Below, piece by piece: positions 9,664 to 18,779 of a DNA stretch of 64,000 nt. The position numbers were made by a program, and so were the translations under genes. The DNA is taken from positions 35,962-99,961 of the forward strand of contig JAPZAS010000009.1 of the NCBI GenBank assembly GCA_027460525.1. The letters are read 5' to 3'. A model generated the notes under the pieces. It was not told the DNA's origin and ran no database searches. It saw only the letters and a list, made by a program, of their open reading frames with translations. This DNA is from Candidatus Methanoperedens sp. GTDB taxonomy: Archaea > Halobacteriota > Methanosarcinia > Methanosarcinales > Methanoperedenaceae. Position 1 is the first letter of the stretch; every line of letters begins with the position of its first letter.

Positions 9664-10203
9664 ATGGAAACCAAGAGAACTATTGCAATTCCGGAAGGAG
9701 TGAACGTTACTATCGATAAGATGAATGTTTCAATCTCTGGTCCGCAGGGAGAGCTTAAAAGAGATCTCTGGTACCCTGGAATCGCAATCAAGAAAGTTGA
9801 TTCGGAAATTGTTGTGGAAACAAATGTCCCAAGAAGGGAACAGCTTGCAATGCTGGGCACGTTTGAATCCCACTTAAAAAATATGATTACAGGTGTAACC
9901 AACGGATACGAGTATAAAATGAAAGTAGTTTATTCGCACTTTCCGATACAATTAAAAGCAGAAGGAAACCATGTCCTGGTAAGCAATTTCCTTGGTGAAA
10001 AGAAGGCAAGGAAAGCCAGTATCCTGGGTAATACCAATGTGGCAATAAAAGGTGACCAGGTTATTATTTCCGGCATGAATAAGGAAGATGTCGGACAGAC
10101 CGCAGCCAATATCAGGACGGCTACTAAAATCCGGCGATTTGACCCAAGGGTATTCCAGGATGGAGTTTACCTTGTGGAACGAGGTGAACAACATGGAAGA
10201 TGA
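9664..10203 (+). CDS. rpl6: Large subunit ribosomal protein L6 (uL6)
   Basis: A 179-aa L6 with two related alpha/beta domains that bind near the sarcin-ricin loop. A GTG at 9655 is in frame, but AGGTGA before the ATG at 9664 supports the later start. The C-terminal IRRFDPRVFQDGVYLVER is characteristic. The 3' end overlaps rpl32e by 11 bases. Confidence 0.95.
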   Translation: METKRTIAIPEGVNVTIDKMNVSISGPQGELKRDLWYPGIAIKKVDSEIVVETNVPRREQLAMLGTFESHLKNMITGVTNGYEYKMKVVYSHFPIQLKAEGNHVLVSNFLGEKKARKASILGNTNVAIKGDQVIISGMNKEDVGQTAANIRTATKIRRFDPRVFQDGVYLVERGEQHGR

Positions 10204-10828
10204 AGCCATCGAACAGCTCACGACCCTGGATGGTGTCGGCAAGGCAAAGGCGAAGTTGCTCTATGATGCTGGATTTAAAGATATAAATTCGGTAAAAAAG
10301 GCAAGCATGGATGAAATTGCAAGTATCAAAGGAATAGGTAAGAAACTTGCAAACAAGATTAAAACCTCTGCTGGCGAAATGGTTGTTGAGGAAGAAAAGC
10401 CGATTGAAAAAGAAACACCAGAGATTACTATTACCATAGATGCCGAGACTAAGAGGCTTCTTGAGATAAGGAAAAAACAGAAAAGCAAGAAGCCGCACTT
10501 CAGGCAGACAGATTCACACAAGAAAAAGAAGCTTGCAGATTACTGGAGAAGACCCGACGGCATCCATAACAAGACGCGGTATTCGCTTCACGGAAAAACT
10601 CCGCTTGTAGAGGCAGGTTACGGCAGTCCCTCGCTTGTGAAAGGACTTCATCCTTCCGGGTTCGAGGAGGTTGTGGTGAATAATATTAAAGAGCTTGAAG
10701 CTCTCAAAGCTGGAAGACAGGCTGCCCGGATTGCCCATACCGTGGGGTCAAGAAAACGCGGCCTGATAGAAACGAGAGCCTCTGAATTAGGATTGAAAGT
10801 TTTAAACCCCACAAGGAGGGAAGAATAA
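10193..10828 (+). CDS. rpl32e: Large subunit ribosomal protein L32e with N-terminal helix-hairpin-helix domain
   Basis: A 211-aa L32e. The ribosomal domain is the C-terminal 125 residues (starting near [13 protein letters not shown]). The N-terminal 75 residues carry two helix-hairpin-helix units ([12 protein letters not shown] and [12 protein letters not shown]), followed by a Glu-rich linker. This fused nucleic-acid-binding region occurs in some euryarchaea and is probably an rRNA contact. The ATG at 10193 follows a GGTGAAC site inside the rpl6 3' end; an open frame reaching back to 10088 was not used. Confidence 0.93.
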   Translation: MEDEAIEQLTTLDGVGKAKAKLLYDAGFKDINSVKKASMDEIASIKGIGKKLANKIKTSAGEMVVEEEKPIEKETPEITITIDAETKRLLEIRKKQKSKKPHFRQTDSHKKKKLADYWRRPDGIHNKTRYSLHGKTPLVEAGYGSPSLVKGLHPSGFEEVVVNNIKELEALKAGRQAARIAHTVGSRKRGLIETRASELGLKVLNPTRREE

Positions 10829-10830
10829 TT

Positions 10831-11283
10831 ATGACAGACCTGGCAAATCAGAAGCGACTCGCTGCTGAAGTTATGGACATAGGGGTGCATCGCGTATGGC
10901 TTGACCCTGAAGCCTCCAAGGATATAGCCGGTGCCTTAACACGCGAGGATATCCGTAAATTGATCGAGGAAGGAAAGGTGGAGAAAAAGGAGATCCAAGG
11001 AATCAGCCGCGGAAGAGCACGCAAGTTCCATGAGGCGCGCGCTTATGGACACAGGAAGGGGCACGGGTCAAGAAGCGGGGCAAAAGGTGCAAGGAGACCC
11101 AAAAAGGAGATGTGGATGAAAAGAATCCGGGCGCTGCGAAAAAGGCTCAAGGAAATGAAAGGTAATAATACCATTGATAAATCCACATACAGAAAATTGT
11201 ACCGGAAAGCAAAAGGCGGGGAATACAGAAGCAGGGCGCATTTAGACGCACATGTCGAGCAGCAAAAAGGTAAGGTGGCTTAA
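10831..11283 (+). CDS. rpl19e: Large subunit ribosomal protein L19e (eL19)
   Basis: A 150-aa L19e, specific to archaea and eukaryotes, forming an intersubunit bridge. The N-terminal helices ([15 protein letters not shown]) and the highly basic [18 protein letters not shown] segment are diagnostic. It lies between rpl32e and rpl18, as in other archaea. Confidence 0.96.
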   Translation: MTDLANQKRLAAEVMDIGVHRVWLDPEASKDIAGALTREDIRKLIEEGKVEKKEIQGISRGRARKFHEARAYGHRKGHGSRSGAKGARRPKKEMWMKRIRALRKRLKEMKGNNTIDKSTYRKLYRKAKGGEYRSRAHLDAHVEQQKGKVA

Positions 11284-11285
11284 AA

Positions 11286-11804
11286 ATGGCAACAGGACCA
11301 AGATACAGGGTTAAATTCAGAAGGGTGAGAAGCGGTAAGACCGACTACAGGGCAAGAAAACAACTGCTCATTTCCAAAAAGCCCAGGCTTGTAATCAGAA
11401 AGAGTTTAAAAAACACAATGGTACAGATAATAGTTCTCGCAGACGCAGGCGATAAAACCCTTGTTTCTGCAAATACTCAGGATTTAAAGAAATACGGGTA
11501 TACGGGTGGGACGGGAAATATAACATCCGCGTACCTTGCAGGATTATTGCTTGGATACCGTGCAAGGAAAACCGGACAGAAAGAGGCAATACTTGATGTC
11601 GGGTTATATCATACAACACGCGGCGGAAGGTTATTTGCGGCTTTAAAAGGAGCTGTGGATGCCGGTCTTGACGTGCCCCACGAACCCGAGATATTCCCTT
11701 CGGAAGACAGGATTACGGGCAAGCATATAGACAAATACAGGAAAACCAACGTATCAGAGCAATTCGAGGGAGTTGTGCAGAAGATCCAGGGCGAGTTCAG
11801 GTGA
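11286..11804 (+). CDS. rpl18: Large subunit ribosomal protein L18 (uL18)
   Basis: A 172-aa archaeal L18 that binds 5S rRNA with L5. Conserved elements are [21 protein letters not shown] at the N-terminus and [18 protein letters not shown] in the middle. The ATG follows the rpl19e stop by two bases. rps5 starts four bases after the stop. Confidence 0.95.
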   Translation: MATGPRYRVKFRRVRSGKTDYRARKQLLISKKPRLVIRKSLKNTMVQIIVLADAGDKTLVSANTQDLKKYGYTGGTGNITSAYLAGLLLGYRARKTGQKEAILDVGLYHTTRGGRLFAALKGAVDAGLDVPHEPEIFPSEDRITGKHIDKYRKTNVSEQFEGVVQKIQGEFR

Positions 11805-11808
11805 TAGC

Positions 11809-12429
11809 ATGAGAGAAACAGGATTCAAAGAAGAAGCAGGGGAATGGGTTCCCCAGACAAGACTGGGTAAACTGGTCAGGGAAGGACAGGTAACTACCAT
11901 GGGTGAAGCCCTTGCATCAGGACTGCCGATCAGAGAGTACCAGATCGTGGACGCATTACTTCCTGAGATACGTGATGAAGTTCTGGATATCAATATGGTT
12001 CAGAGAATGACTGACTCAGGAAGAAGGGTAAAATTCAGGGCCACGGTAATAGTAGGCAACGGCGATGGTTTTATCGGCATCGGAGAGGGCAAGGACGTTC
12101 AGGTTGGCGTGGCTATTAGAAAGGCGATTGATGCTGCCAAGATGAATATAATAGCTGTCAAACGAGGTTGCGGGTCATGGGAATGCGGCTGCGGTCTTGG
12201 GCATACGGTGCCCTTTGAGGTGAAAGGTAAAGCAGGGAGCGTGGTGATAGAACTCAGACCTGCGCCCCGCGGGTTGGGGCTGGCTTCCGGCGGAACCGCG
12301 AAAAAAGTACTGGAAATTGCCGGCATAAAGGATGTCTGGACAAAAGTATACGGTGAGACGAGGACGACCATCAATTTTGCGAAGGCGACTTTTGATGCAC
12401 TTATGAAAACCACTACGATGAAGGTGTGA
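11809..12429 (+). CDS. rps5: Small subunit ribosomal protein S5 (uS5)
   Basis: A 206-aa S5 with a double-stranded RNA-binding-like N-terminal domain and a C-terminal domain, important for decoding accuracy. The core [18 protein letters not shown] and the [15 protein letters not shown] segment are typical. An open frame starts at 11773 inside rpl18, but the ATG at 11809 lies just after the rpl18 stop with GGTGAT as ribosome-binding site. Confidence 0.95.
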   Translation: MRETGFKEEAGEWVPQTRLGKLVREGQVTTMGEALASGLPIREYQIVDALLPEIRDEVLDINMVQRMTDSGRRVKFRATVIVGNGDGFIGIGEGKDVQVGVAIRKAIDAAKMNIIAVKRGCGSWECGCGLGHTVPFEVKGKAGSVVIELRPAPRGLGLASGGTAKKVLEIAGIKDVWTKVYGETRTTINFAKATFDALMKTTTMKV

Positions 12430-12432
12430 AAA

Positions 12433-12894
12433 ATGTACGCAGCAGTCAGGCTACGCGGAGGCGTGAAGACACGGCAGGACATCAGGGATACACTGAGCAT
12501 GATGCACCTTGACAGGATAAACCACTGTACGATTTTGCCGGAAACTCCAAATTACAAGGGTATGATTCATAAAGCAAAAGATTACATTGCATGGGGCATA
12601 ATTAATCCCCAAACCCTTGCGCAGATGCTGGAAAATAGAGGGAAGCTTGAAGGCGGGAAAACATTGACCGAGGAATACCTGAGCAAAAACACCAAATTCA
12701 AATCGTTTGAAGAACTTGCAAAAGCGGTTTGCGAAGGGAAACTTTCTCTGAGCGAGGTTCCTAAACTGAAGCCTATTTTCAGGCTGCACCCTGCAAGGAA
12801 GGGTCTTAAAGGCACCAAAAGATCTTTCCAGGAAGGAGGGGACCTCGGAGACCACGGCACTGAAATAAATACCCTGCTAATAAAGATGAGGTAA
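12433..12894 (+). CDS. rpl30: Large subunit ribosomal protein L30 (uL30)
   Basis: A 153-aa L30 of the long archaeal/eukaryotic (L7e-like) type. The N-terminal [19 protein letters not shown] and the C-terminal [20 protein letters not shown] are family hallmarks. It starts with ATG four bases after the rps5 stop and is followed by rpl15. Confidence 0.95.
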   Translation: MYAAVRLRGGVKTRQDIRDTLSMMHLDRINHCTILPETPNYKGMIHKAKDYIAWGIINPQTLAQMLENRGKLEGGKTLTEEYLSKNTKFKSFEELAKAVCEGKLSLSEVPKLKPIFRLHPARKGLKGTKRSFQEGGDLGDHGTEINTLLIKMR

Positions 12895-12896
12895 TT

Positions 12897-13346
12897 ATGG
12901 CAAAAGAGAAGACTAAGAAATTCAGGGGTTCGAGAACGTGCGGCGGAGGAACGCATAAGAATAGAAGAGGCGGAGGAAGCCGCGGAGGCAGAGGGAATGC
13001 CGGAACATGCAAGCATCACTTCGTCAGGGCAATGCAGCGGGGTTTGAGCTTTGGAAAGCATGGATTCAAGAGACCATTATCCACAATGGCAGATAAGGTC
13101 ATAGTCAACGTAGGAGAGCTCGATGAAGCCATAGAACAATTAGTAATAGATGGCTTTGCGGAAAAGAAGAACGATGCTTTCCACATCGAACTTGAAAATA
13201 TCGGTATCGAAAAAGTGCTGGGCAGCGGAAAAGTGACTAAATCCCTCTATATCACAGCAAATGAGTTTTCCTCGTCAGCCAAGAAGAAAATCGAGGATGC
13301 CAAAGGGAAGGCAATAGCCCGGATAGAGACGCCTGAACCTGAGTAA
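12897..13346 (+). CDS. rpl15: Large subunit ribosomal protein L15 (uL15)
   Basis: A 149-aa L15 (L27Ae type). The Gly/Arg-rich N-terminus ([21 protein letters not shown]) threads into 23S rRNA. It is the last ribosomal protein before secY, as is usual in archaeal spc operons. The ATG lies two bases after the rpl30 stop. Confidence 0.95.
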   Translation: MAKEKTKKFRGSRTCGGGTHKNRRGGGSRGGRGNAGTCKHHFVRAMQRGLSFGKHGFKRPLSTMADKVIVNVGELDEAIEQLVIDGFAEKKNDAFHIELENIGIEKVLGSGKVTKSLYITANEFSSSAKKKIEDAKGKAIARIETPEPE

Positions 13347-13351
13347 TCAAT

Positions 13352-14839
13352 ATGGCTTTTGAAAGTCTTGCACCACTGCTGAACCGCCTGCCTGCAGTCT
13401 CGCGACCTGAAGGACATGTACATTTCAAGAAAAAGCTGGGATGGACGCTTGGAATATTGGTTCTTTATTTCGCTCTGGCGAATGTCCCTCTATTCGGGCT
13501 GGATAAAAGCTCGATAGACCTTTTTGCACTCTACCGTGCTTTCTTCGCCGGTGCTTCGGGTTCGATCATGGTTCTTGGAATAGGACCGATAGTAACGGCT
13601 TCGATTGTGCTGCAGTTACTTGTGGGTGCGAATGTCATTAAAATGGATCTCTCCAACCCCCACCAGCAGGCTATTTTCCAGGGTTTGCAGAAGCTTCTTG
13701 TCTTTGTGATGGTAGCACTTGAGGCGCTGCCGCAGATTCTTGGCGGCTATATGCGCCCCGACGCTGGATTGGCTGCGCAGCTTGGCGTGTCTGTGAGCGT
13801 GATAACCCTGTTCTTGTTCATACAGATCTGTATCGGGGGCATTCTGATTCTCTATATGGATGAGATTGTCTCCAAGTGGGGCATAGGCTCAGGTGTGGGT
13901 CTGTTCATTATTGCCGGGGTGTCGCAGCAGATTGTCACAGGCATATTCAACTGGAAAAGTGATCAGACAGGGTTGCCGATAGGGCTTATCCCAAAATGGA
14001 TTTATCTGGCTGGTCCTTCCTCACCTATACCAGGGCTGGACTATATCCTGAGCAGTAATGGAATACTATTTTTGCTGATACAGGGCGGTATTCTAGCATT
14101 GTTCAGCACTGTGATCATATACCTGATGGTGGTTTATGCTGAGAGTACACGGATCGAAATACCGCTGGCTCATGCCGCTGTCAGGGGAGCTCGCGGGCGC
14201 TTTCCTGTCAAGCTTATCTATGCCAGTGTTTTGCCCATGATTCTGGTAAGAGCCCTGCAGGCAAATATCCAGATGATAGGGCTTCTTCTTTCAAGCAGAG
14301 GCGTTATGATATTGGGAGAGTTCAAGCAGAATACGCCTGTGTCGGGTCTTATGTATTATCTCTCTCCTATCCAGGGCCCCAGCAACTGGATACCCTCACT
14401 CGTCTCATCCCAGTTCACAAGCCTGGGGGTTCCAGCTCCTGCTTTCTGGCAGATCGTGCTTCATGTTGCAACCGATGCTTTCCTGCTCATAATAGGCGGC
14501 ATTATATTTGCTCTCTTCTGGATTGAGACAACCGGCATGGGGGCAAAGAGCGTGGCTGAAAAAATCCAAAAATCCGGGATGCAGATACCAGGATATCGCA
14601 GAAGCAGCGGGACTCTGGAGAGGGTGATGCAGCGGTATATCCCAAAGGTAACGGTAATTGGCGGCGCATTCATAGGTCTGCTCACGCTCATAGCCAGCCT
14701 TCTTGGCACTCTTGGAGGGGCGGGCGGCACGGGCTTGTTGCTTACGGTGAGCATCATGTACAGGCTGTATGAGGACATAGCAAGCCAGCAGATGATGGAG
14801 ATGCATCCCATGATGAGAAGCTTCTTCGGGAAGGAATAA
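13352..14839 (+). CDS. secY: Preprotein translocase subunit SecY (Sec61 alpha)
   Basis: A 495-aa integral membrane protein with ten predicted transmembrane segments, the channel-forming subunit of the Sec translocon. The amphipathic N-terminus (PAVSRPEGHVHFKKKLGWT) and the cytosolic loop RIEIPLAHAAVRGARGRFP are typical of archaeal Sec61 alpha. It ends the superoperon and is followed by a perfect palindrome shared with the convergent neighbour. No adenylate kinase gene follows, unlike in several other archaea. Confidence 0.97.
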   Translation: MAFESLAPLLNRLPAVSRPEGHVHFKKKLGWTLGILVLYFALANVPLFGLDKSSIDLFALYRAFFAGASGSIMVLGIGPIVTASIVLQLLVGANVIKMDLSNPHQQAIFQGLQKLLVFVMVALEALPQILGGYMRPDAGLAAQLGVSVSVITLFLFIQICIGGILILYMDEIVSKWGIGSGVGLFIIAGVSQQIVTGIFNWKSDQTGLPIGLIPKWIYLAGPSSPIPGLDYILSSNGILFLLIQGGILALFSTVIIYLMVVYAESTRIEIPLAHAAVRGARGRFPVKLIYASVLPMILVRALQANIQMIGLLLSSRGVMILGEFKQNTPVSGLMYYLSPIQGPSNWIPSLVSSQFTSLGVPAPAFWQIVLHVATDAFLLIIGGIIFALFWIETTGMGAKSVAEKIQKSGMQIPGYRRSSGTLERVMQRYIPKVTVIGGAFIGLLTLIASLLGTLGGAGGTGLLLTVSIMYRLYEDIASQQMMEMHPMMRSFFGKE

Positions 14840-14842
14840 AGA

Positions 14843-14862
14843 CCCCGCATTTAAATGCGGGG
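14843..14862. terminator. Bidirectional palindromic terminator between secY and the reductase gene
   Basis: A perfect 20-bp palindrome (CCCCGCATTT and its complement) lies between two convergent genes. The minus-strand reductase stop codon (positions 14851-14853) is inside it. The symmetry would let it act on both transcripts, as a terminator or RNA 3' stem. Confidence 0.5.
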
Positions 14863-16038
14863 ATTAAACAACGTCCTGAGTTCCCACAGCAGCTTTGGAT
14901 TTTTCTTGAATAAAACAAGCAGTAACGAGGATAGTTCCATCCCGCTGACATCTATACCATTGAGCGAATGTGCAAGCTGATTTAACTGCTCATCCGTGAG
15001 TTTAATAAGCAGGTTTTTAACAAGCAGGGATTTACTTAGCTCCCTTCCAATGGAAGCGCGCCATTTGTCCTCATATTCCTTTAAGGTCCTAACAGAATAA
15101 TCCCCGTTTTCCTTTGCCCTGATGCAAACTTCACCCGCCATCTTCCCTGCGTCCATGGCATTGGTAATGCCTCCGCCAGTCAGGGGGTCGGACTGCCTGG
15201 CAGCATCGCCCACAAGCATCAGCCCATCTGTTATAGTCTGCTTTATCGGCCCGCTGACAGGAACTCCGCCAACTACTATTTCCAGGATTTTAGCATGCGG
15301 CATATAGTTATCTATGAATCTTTGAAGGAGTGAAATCGCCCTGACATTTCCGGATTTGCTTCCAAGTATTCCCAATCCCACATTCGCCGTGTTTTCGCCT
15401 TTGGGGAAAATCCATACATATCCTCCCGGCGTATATTTCTCACCCAGAAAGAACTTACTGTATTCGCCGGCGTCGATATTAGAAACCAAAAACTGTGCGC
15501 AGGTTTCGATATCACCAGGTTTTAATGATGTGTCTATGCCGCCCCATCTTCCAACTTTGGATTCAACACCGTCTGCGCCGATCACTATATCAGCTTTTAT
15601 CTCCTGCGTTTCTCCCATGTACATGGCATTGATCCCTGTAACTTTTCCGTTATTCCGTAATAACCCTGTTGCCCTTGTCTTTACCATCACTTCGGCTCCG
15701 GCCATAGCGGCTTTTTGGGCAAGCGCCCTGTCAAAAACTTTTCTTTCGAGAACGTAACCGATCTTCTTACTGGACGCATCCTCAGACATTTTAATCTCAG
15801 TTCCGTCAGGTGCAAGTATCATGGAACCTTTCACTTCGGCTGCTATCCATTTTTTGTCAGGTTCTATATGCTTTATCAAAGCGTCTTTGCCTACCCCTTC
15901 AGCGCATCTCACAGGATCCCCAATCTCCTGCCTTTTTTCGATAAGCAATACCGAAAGTCCGCCCGAAGCAGCGGTTTTTGCGGTTATCGAACCTGCAGGT
16001 CCTGCTCCCACGACAATTACATCATACCTATTCTTCAT
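14851..16038 (-). CDS. Geranylgeranyl reductase family flavoprotein (archaeal lipid saturation)
   Basis: A 395-aa FAD-dependent reductase of the digeranylgeranylglycerophospholipid reductase family, which saturates the isoprenoid chains of archaeal membrane lipids. The N-terminus has the FAD-binding GAGPAGS motif ([18 protein letters not shown]), and [16 protein letters not shown] near residue 270 is the second FAD motif. In Methanosarcina the homologous enzyme works with a ferredoxin encoded next to it, and that arrangement is kept here (ferredoxin at 16139). The start codon lies in the 3' arm of a hairpin that ends the small ORF at 16035-16142. Confidence 0.9.
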   Translation of the reverse strand: MKNRYDVIVVGAGPAGSITAKTAASGGLSVLLIEKRQEIGDPVRCAEGVGKDALIKHIEPDKKWIAAEVKGSMILAPDGTEIKMSEDASSKKIGYVLERKVFDRALAQKAAMAGAEVMVKTRATGLLRNNGKVTGINAMYMGETQEIKADIVIGADGVESKVGRWGGIDTSLKPGDIETCAQFLVSNIDAGEYSKFFLGEKYTPGGYVWIFPKGENTANVGLGILGSKSGNVRAISLLQRFIDNYMPHAKILEIVVGGVPVSGPIKQTITDGLMLVGDAARQSDPLTGGGITNAMDAGKMAGEVCIRAKENGDYSVRTLKEYEDKWRASIGRELSKSLLVKNLLIKLTDEQLNQLAHSLNGIDVSGMELSSLLLVLFKKNPKLLWELRTLFNPRI

Positions 16039-16142
16039 AAAGCGACACCTCGCTTTATGAATCCACGTATGGCGAAGCCATACGTGTGTGCGGTGTAAAC
16101 TGACGCAACAGTTTTTGATAAAACTTTCCTAAAGTTTTTCAT
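16035..16142 (-). CDS. Leader-peptide ORF, MKNF family copy 1 (35 aa)
   Basis: A 35-codon minus-strand ORF fills the whole gap between the ferredoxin and reductase genes. Its ATG overlaps the ferredoxin stop (AAATGA) and its TGA overlaps the reductase ATG, so all three frames are chained. The peptide begins [20 protein letters not shown]. Two related ORFs occur at 25035-25118 and 28303-28452. Within it lie hairpin A (16064-16086, stem CACGTATGGC) and a terminal hairpin (16036-16059). Conservation across unrelated contexts argues for a functional or mobile element; whether the peptide itself matters is unknown. Confidence 0.55.
   Translation of the reverse strand: MKNFRKVLSKTVASVYTAHTYGFAIRGFIKRGVAL
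16036..16059 (-). promoter_or_regulatory. Hairpin sequestering the reductase ribosome-binding site and start codon
   Basis: Read on the minus strand, CATAAAGCGA pairs with TCGCTTTATG around a GGTG loop, a perfect 10-bp stem. The GAGGTG ribosome-binding site spans stem and loop, and the reductase ATG is in the 3' arm, seven bases from it. Ribosomes translating the leader ORF would open the stem. This geometry resembles translational attenuators; the regulatory role is inferred. Confidence 0.5.
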
Positions 16143-16312
16143 TTAACAACCACCAGCGCGCCCACAGGGCATATTTTCGCACAAACGCCACAACTGGTGC
16201 ATGTATTGTCCACTTCAATCCAGGTCTCCACAAGTTCAAGCGCGCCCACAGGGCATACCCCCACGCATGCTCCGCAGTATCCGCACTTATAACGATTTAC
16301 ATCGACGCTCAT
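16139..16312 (-). CDS. 2[4Fe-4S] ferredoxin, partner of geranylgeranyl reductase
   Basis: A 57-aa ferredoxin with two complete cluster motifs, CGYCGACVGVCP and CTSCGVCAKICP, each CxxCxxCxxxCP. It is the likely electron donor for the reductase encoded downstream. An in-frame GTG at 16339 would add nine residues, but the ATG at 16312 fits better: a TATA element near 16340-16350 would start transcription close to it, giving a nearly leaderless message. A 17-bp palindrome lies between the TATA element and the start. Confidence 0.88.
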   Translation of the reverse strand: MSVDVNRYKCGYCGACVGVCPVGALELVETWIEVDNTCTSCGVCAKICPVGALVVVK

Positions 16313-16321
16313 AGGCTTGTC

Positions 16322-16338
16322 TGCTAACGCAGTTAGCA
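16322..16338. promoter_or_regulatory. Palindrome at the ferredoxin promoter (possible operator)
   Basis: TGCTAAC-GCA-GTTAGCA, with perfect 7-bp arms, lies between the TATA-like AATTTATATG (minus strand) and the ferredoxin start, close to the expected transcription start. A dimeric repressor site is the simplest reading; no cognate regulator is adjacent. Confidence 0.35.
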
Positions 16339-16361
16339 CATATAAATTTTATTAAGCCCCG

Positions 16362-16556
16362 CTATACTACCGCATACCCGGCAGATGCTTCACGGCATGA
16401 AGTGGAGTTATTATTTATATCAATTTCAACAAGCTCAATACGCAAAGGAGTTCGCACTATTTTGAAGTTATTATACATTACATAAAGCTTTTCTATAGTT
16501 TCACCTGTGATGCCTGCCTTCAATAACTCTACCCTCTCTCCAGGAGTTTCTAACAT
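16362..16556 (-). CDS. Conserved small hypothetical protein, 64 aa
   Basis: A 64-aa soluble protein starting MLETPGERVELLKAGITG, with one internal stretch LYVMYNNFKIVRTPLRIELVEI that looks like a structured core. It stands first in the minus-strand cluster with ferredoxin and geranylgeranyl reductase. The sequence has normal amino acid composition and a regular start, so I take it as a real gene. From memory, similar short proteins occur in methanogens; I assign no function. Confidence 0.6.
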   Translation of the reverse strand: MLETPGERVELLKAGITGETIEKLYVMYNNFKIVRTPLRIELVEIDINNNSTSCREASAGYAVV

Positions 16557-16705
16557 CTGTTAACCTTCATTTTATCATATTTTTTCTATCGATCCAACCC
16601 GTTTTTCCATAGAGGTATGTATGTGAATCGGGTTCATAAGCATTGCGATTACTCTCCAACAAAATCGATAATGGTATAAATATCTGCAACTAAATAAGAC
16701 AAGGA

Positions 16706-17755
16706 ATGATAATCTTGAATGAAATTATATTCAAAGATGCAAAAATCACAAAGCCTGAGGATAACCAGCCCGAGCAGATAAAGAGGATTTTTCCTCACAT
16801 TTCACCTGTAAGGGATGGTGATATCGTAGCAATAAAAATACATCCAGGCGAGTACGGGAACACTACCCATGTAAGACCGGTGGTTGTGAGAACCGTGGTT
16901 GACCTTGTCATAAAGGCAGGAGGTATACCTTTTGTGACAGACACAACCACATTGTACAGGGGTATGAAACTCAACGCCGCAGACCTCATAAAAGGTGCTG
17001 CCATGAATGGTTTTACCCATGCAAGCATGAATGCCCCGTTTATTGTGGCAGATGGATTAAGGGGCGGCGATGGAAAAGAGATACAGCTCAACGGCGAGGC
17101 GCTTGACAGCATTACAGTTGCCTCAGCCATAGCAGAGGCGGATTCGATGATAGTCATATCGCATGGAAAAGGGCATCCAGGCTCGGGATTCGGAGGGGCT
17201 GTGAAGCATCTTGGAATGGGCTGTCTTGACCGCAAAGGTAAGATAAAGGTTCATGAGGTAGGCAGGCCTTCCATCGACCCTGAAAAATGCATTCTTTGCA
17301 ACGAATGCGTGGAAGTATGCCCGTGGGGTGCCATAACTCCGCCCGATATCGACCAGTCAAAATGCTGCGGTGAGCTATCCTGTGCCGATGCCTGCGAGCA
17401 GGAGGCCATCATTCCTCCACCCGATGCCACCGATAAAATGCAAAAAAGGCTGGGCGAAGCTGCGCTCGGGCCAATAAAATTCCTTAAGGGAAGGATTGGA
17501 TACATCAACTGGGTTTATGACCTCACACCAGGATGCGACTGCTTTAATTTTTCAGGAGAGCGCTTCGTGGAAGACATAGGGATACTTGCAGGAAGAGACC
17601 CTGTGGCGATTGATGCTGCGACAATAGATCTGATTAACGAGAGGATGAAGATAAACGGCAGGTCGATAAACAGCGTTTGGGGTGTAAATCCATGGATACA
17701 TATCGAGGCAGCTCGGAAAATAGGATGCGGTAGCAGGGAATATAAGTTAATATAA
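16706..17755 (+). CDS. DUF362 iron-sulfur protein
   Basis: A 349-aa protein of the DUF362 family with an inserted ferredoxin-like region. The DUF362 part spans both ends; the middle (around residues 190-240) has CILCNECVEVCPWG for one [4Fe-4S] cluster and a second Cys group (CCGELSCADACEQ) of less regular spacing. DUF362 proteins are common in methanogens and are presumed redox or cofactor-related proteins, but no member's reaction is firmly known to me. It is monocistronic, with an AAGGA site just before the ATG. Confidence 0.82.
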   Translation: MIILNEIIFKDAKITKPEDNQPEQIKRIFPHISPVRDGDIVAIKIHPGEYGNTTHVRPVVVRTVVDLVIKAGGIPFVTDTTTLYRGMKLNAADLIKGAAMNGFTHASMNAPFIVADGLRGGDGKEIQLNGEALDSITVASAIAEADSMIVISHGKGHPGSGFGGAVKHLGMGCLDRKGKIKVHEVGRPSIDPEKCILCNECVEVCPWGAITPPDIDQSKCCGELSCADACEQEAIIPPPDATDKMQKRLGEAALGPIKFLKGRIGYINWVYDLTPGCDCFNFSGERFVEDIGILAGRDPVAIDAATIDLINERMKINGRSINSVWGVNPWIHIEAARKIGCGSREYKLI

Positions 17756-17783
17756 TCCAGTCCTTATAATTTTGCCAATAAAG

Positions 17784-17905
17784 CCTTATATATTCATAAA
17801 TTCAACTTTGTATTATGCCCCTTGAGGGGTAAGGATGGGGCTCGTTAGGGCTCGCTGGGACAAACGTCCAAAAAAGTATGTAGTTGAAAAGAGGAGGTAA
17901 ACTAT
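17784..17905 (+). promoter_or_regulatory. Promoter and structured leader of the monoheme cytochrome gene
   Basis: CCTTATATATT at 17784-17794 is a strong TATA element. The predicted leader of about 90 nt contains a CCCC-TTGA-GGGG hairpin, a tandem GGGCTCG(T/C)T motif around 17838-17860 and a GGAC-AAAC-GTCC hairpin, followed by a strong GAGGAGG ribosome-binding site. The leader is unusually G-rich for this genome. A regulatory RNA role is possible. Confidence 0.4.
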
Positions 17906-18439
17906 ATGGAAAGTAAAACCATCGTTCCGATTGTGATTTCAATCGTAGCCATAATAATAGCTGGCGCAGCTTTAAGTGCAAGCTACAAGGTTGCACCCGC
18001 TCCGCAAGTAACGCCAACGCCAGGCGGTTTTGATAATAAGACACCGATACCGACCACTCACAACAGTCTTACGCTTGACCAGATTGCTGAAATCCAGCCC
18101 GGTCTTGGCACTGTGATGATTGAATATGGCAACAGGTTCTACACAATGTATTATGCCGCTATGAATGGCAACTGGGAGCTTGCCGCATACCAACTGAAAG
18201 AGGCAAGAGAGATACAGGAAGTTGGAGAGACCACGAGATCTGCAAGGGCTGCTATGCTTAAAAACTTCGAAGCAACTTGGCTTGAACCGCTGAATAATAC
18301 CATCAACGCGAAGGACTGGAAGGCATTCCAGACAGCATACAATAATACTATAAACGGCTGCAATGGCTGTCATGTTGCCAACGGGTTCCCCTACATAAAA
18401 TATACCACTCTGTCCTCAAGCCCGCCAAACATACCCTAA
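17906..18439 (+). CDS. Membrane-anchored monoheme c-type cytochrome
   Basis: A 177-aa protein with an N-terminal membrane segment (VPIVISIVAIIIAGAALSAS) acting as anchor or uncleaved signal, a Pro/Thr-rich linker, and a helical domain ending in one haem c motif, CNGCH, near residue 152. The helical domain may resemble four-helix cytochromes of the c'/c-prime class, where the haem motif is also C-terminal. It faces the outside of the cell and probably carries electrons. Strong AGGAGG ribosome-binding site. Confidence 0.78.
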   Translation: MESKTIVPIVISIVAIIIAGAALSASYKVAPAPQVTPTPGGFDNKTPIPTTHNSLTLDQIAEIQPGLGTVMIEYGNRFYTMYYAAMNGNWELAAYQLKEAREIQEVGETTRSARAAMLKNFEATWLEPLNNTINAKDWKAFQTAYNNTINGCNGCHVANGFPYIKYTTLSSSPPNIP

Positions 18440-18448
18440 CTACTAACT

Positions 18449-18485
18449 CATTTTTTATTTTTTATCCTGATTTTTTTAATTTATT
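18449..18485 (+). terminator. T-rich terminator after the cytochrome gene
   Basis: Several runs of T (CATTTTTTATTTTTTATCC and TTTTTTTAATTTATT) follow the cytochrome stop, as usual for archaeal intrinsic termination. A GGGTTC/GAACCC inverted repeat (18507-18531) follows in the same gap, which otherwise holds nothing recognisable. Confidence 0.45.
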
Positions 18486-18639
18486 CAACAGGTGTAATTG
18501 CTGTGTGGGTTCTTGTCCGAATTCTGAACCCAAAACATTAATAAACACAGGAATCTTAGTAACACTACGCAACAGAGAAACCATTATTTTCGTACTGTTT
18601 GGTATTTAATTCGATAAAAATTGTAATTGTGAGGTAACA

Positions 18640-18777
18640 ATGTCAAAACTAAAAAAGCGGGAACTGGAGAGAAAAGGCGAGAAAAAACAGAAGATTCTGG
18701 AGAATAAACTGATAGAAGAGCATCTTGGGGACTTAACGAAAACAGAAGTGGAGTTGGAGAAGCTGCCCGAGGAATAA
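18640..18777 (+). CDS. Small charged hypothetical protein, 45 aa
   Basis: An ATG at 18640 behind a GAGGTAA ribosome-binding site opens a 45-codon ORF, Lys/Glu-rich and wholly helical in appearance. Its stop is two bases before the sulfur carrier start, so the two are probably cotranscribed with moaA. I do not recognise the family; the spacing and ribosome-binding site make coding likely. Confidence 0.55.
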   Translation: MSKLKKRELERKGEKKQKILENKLIEEHLGDLTKTEVELEKLPEE

Positions 18778-18779
18778 TA

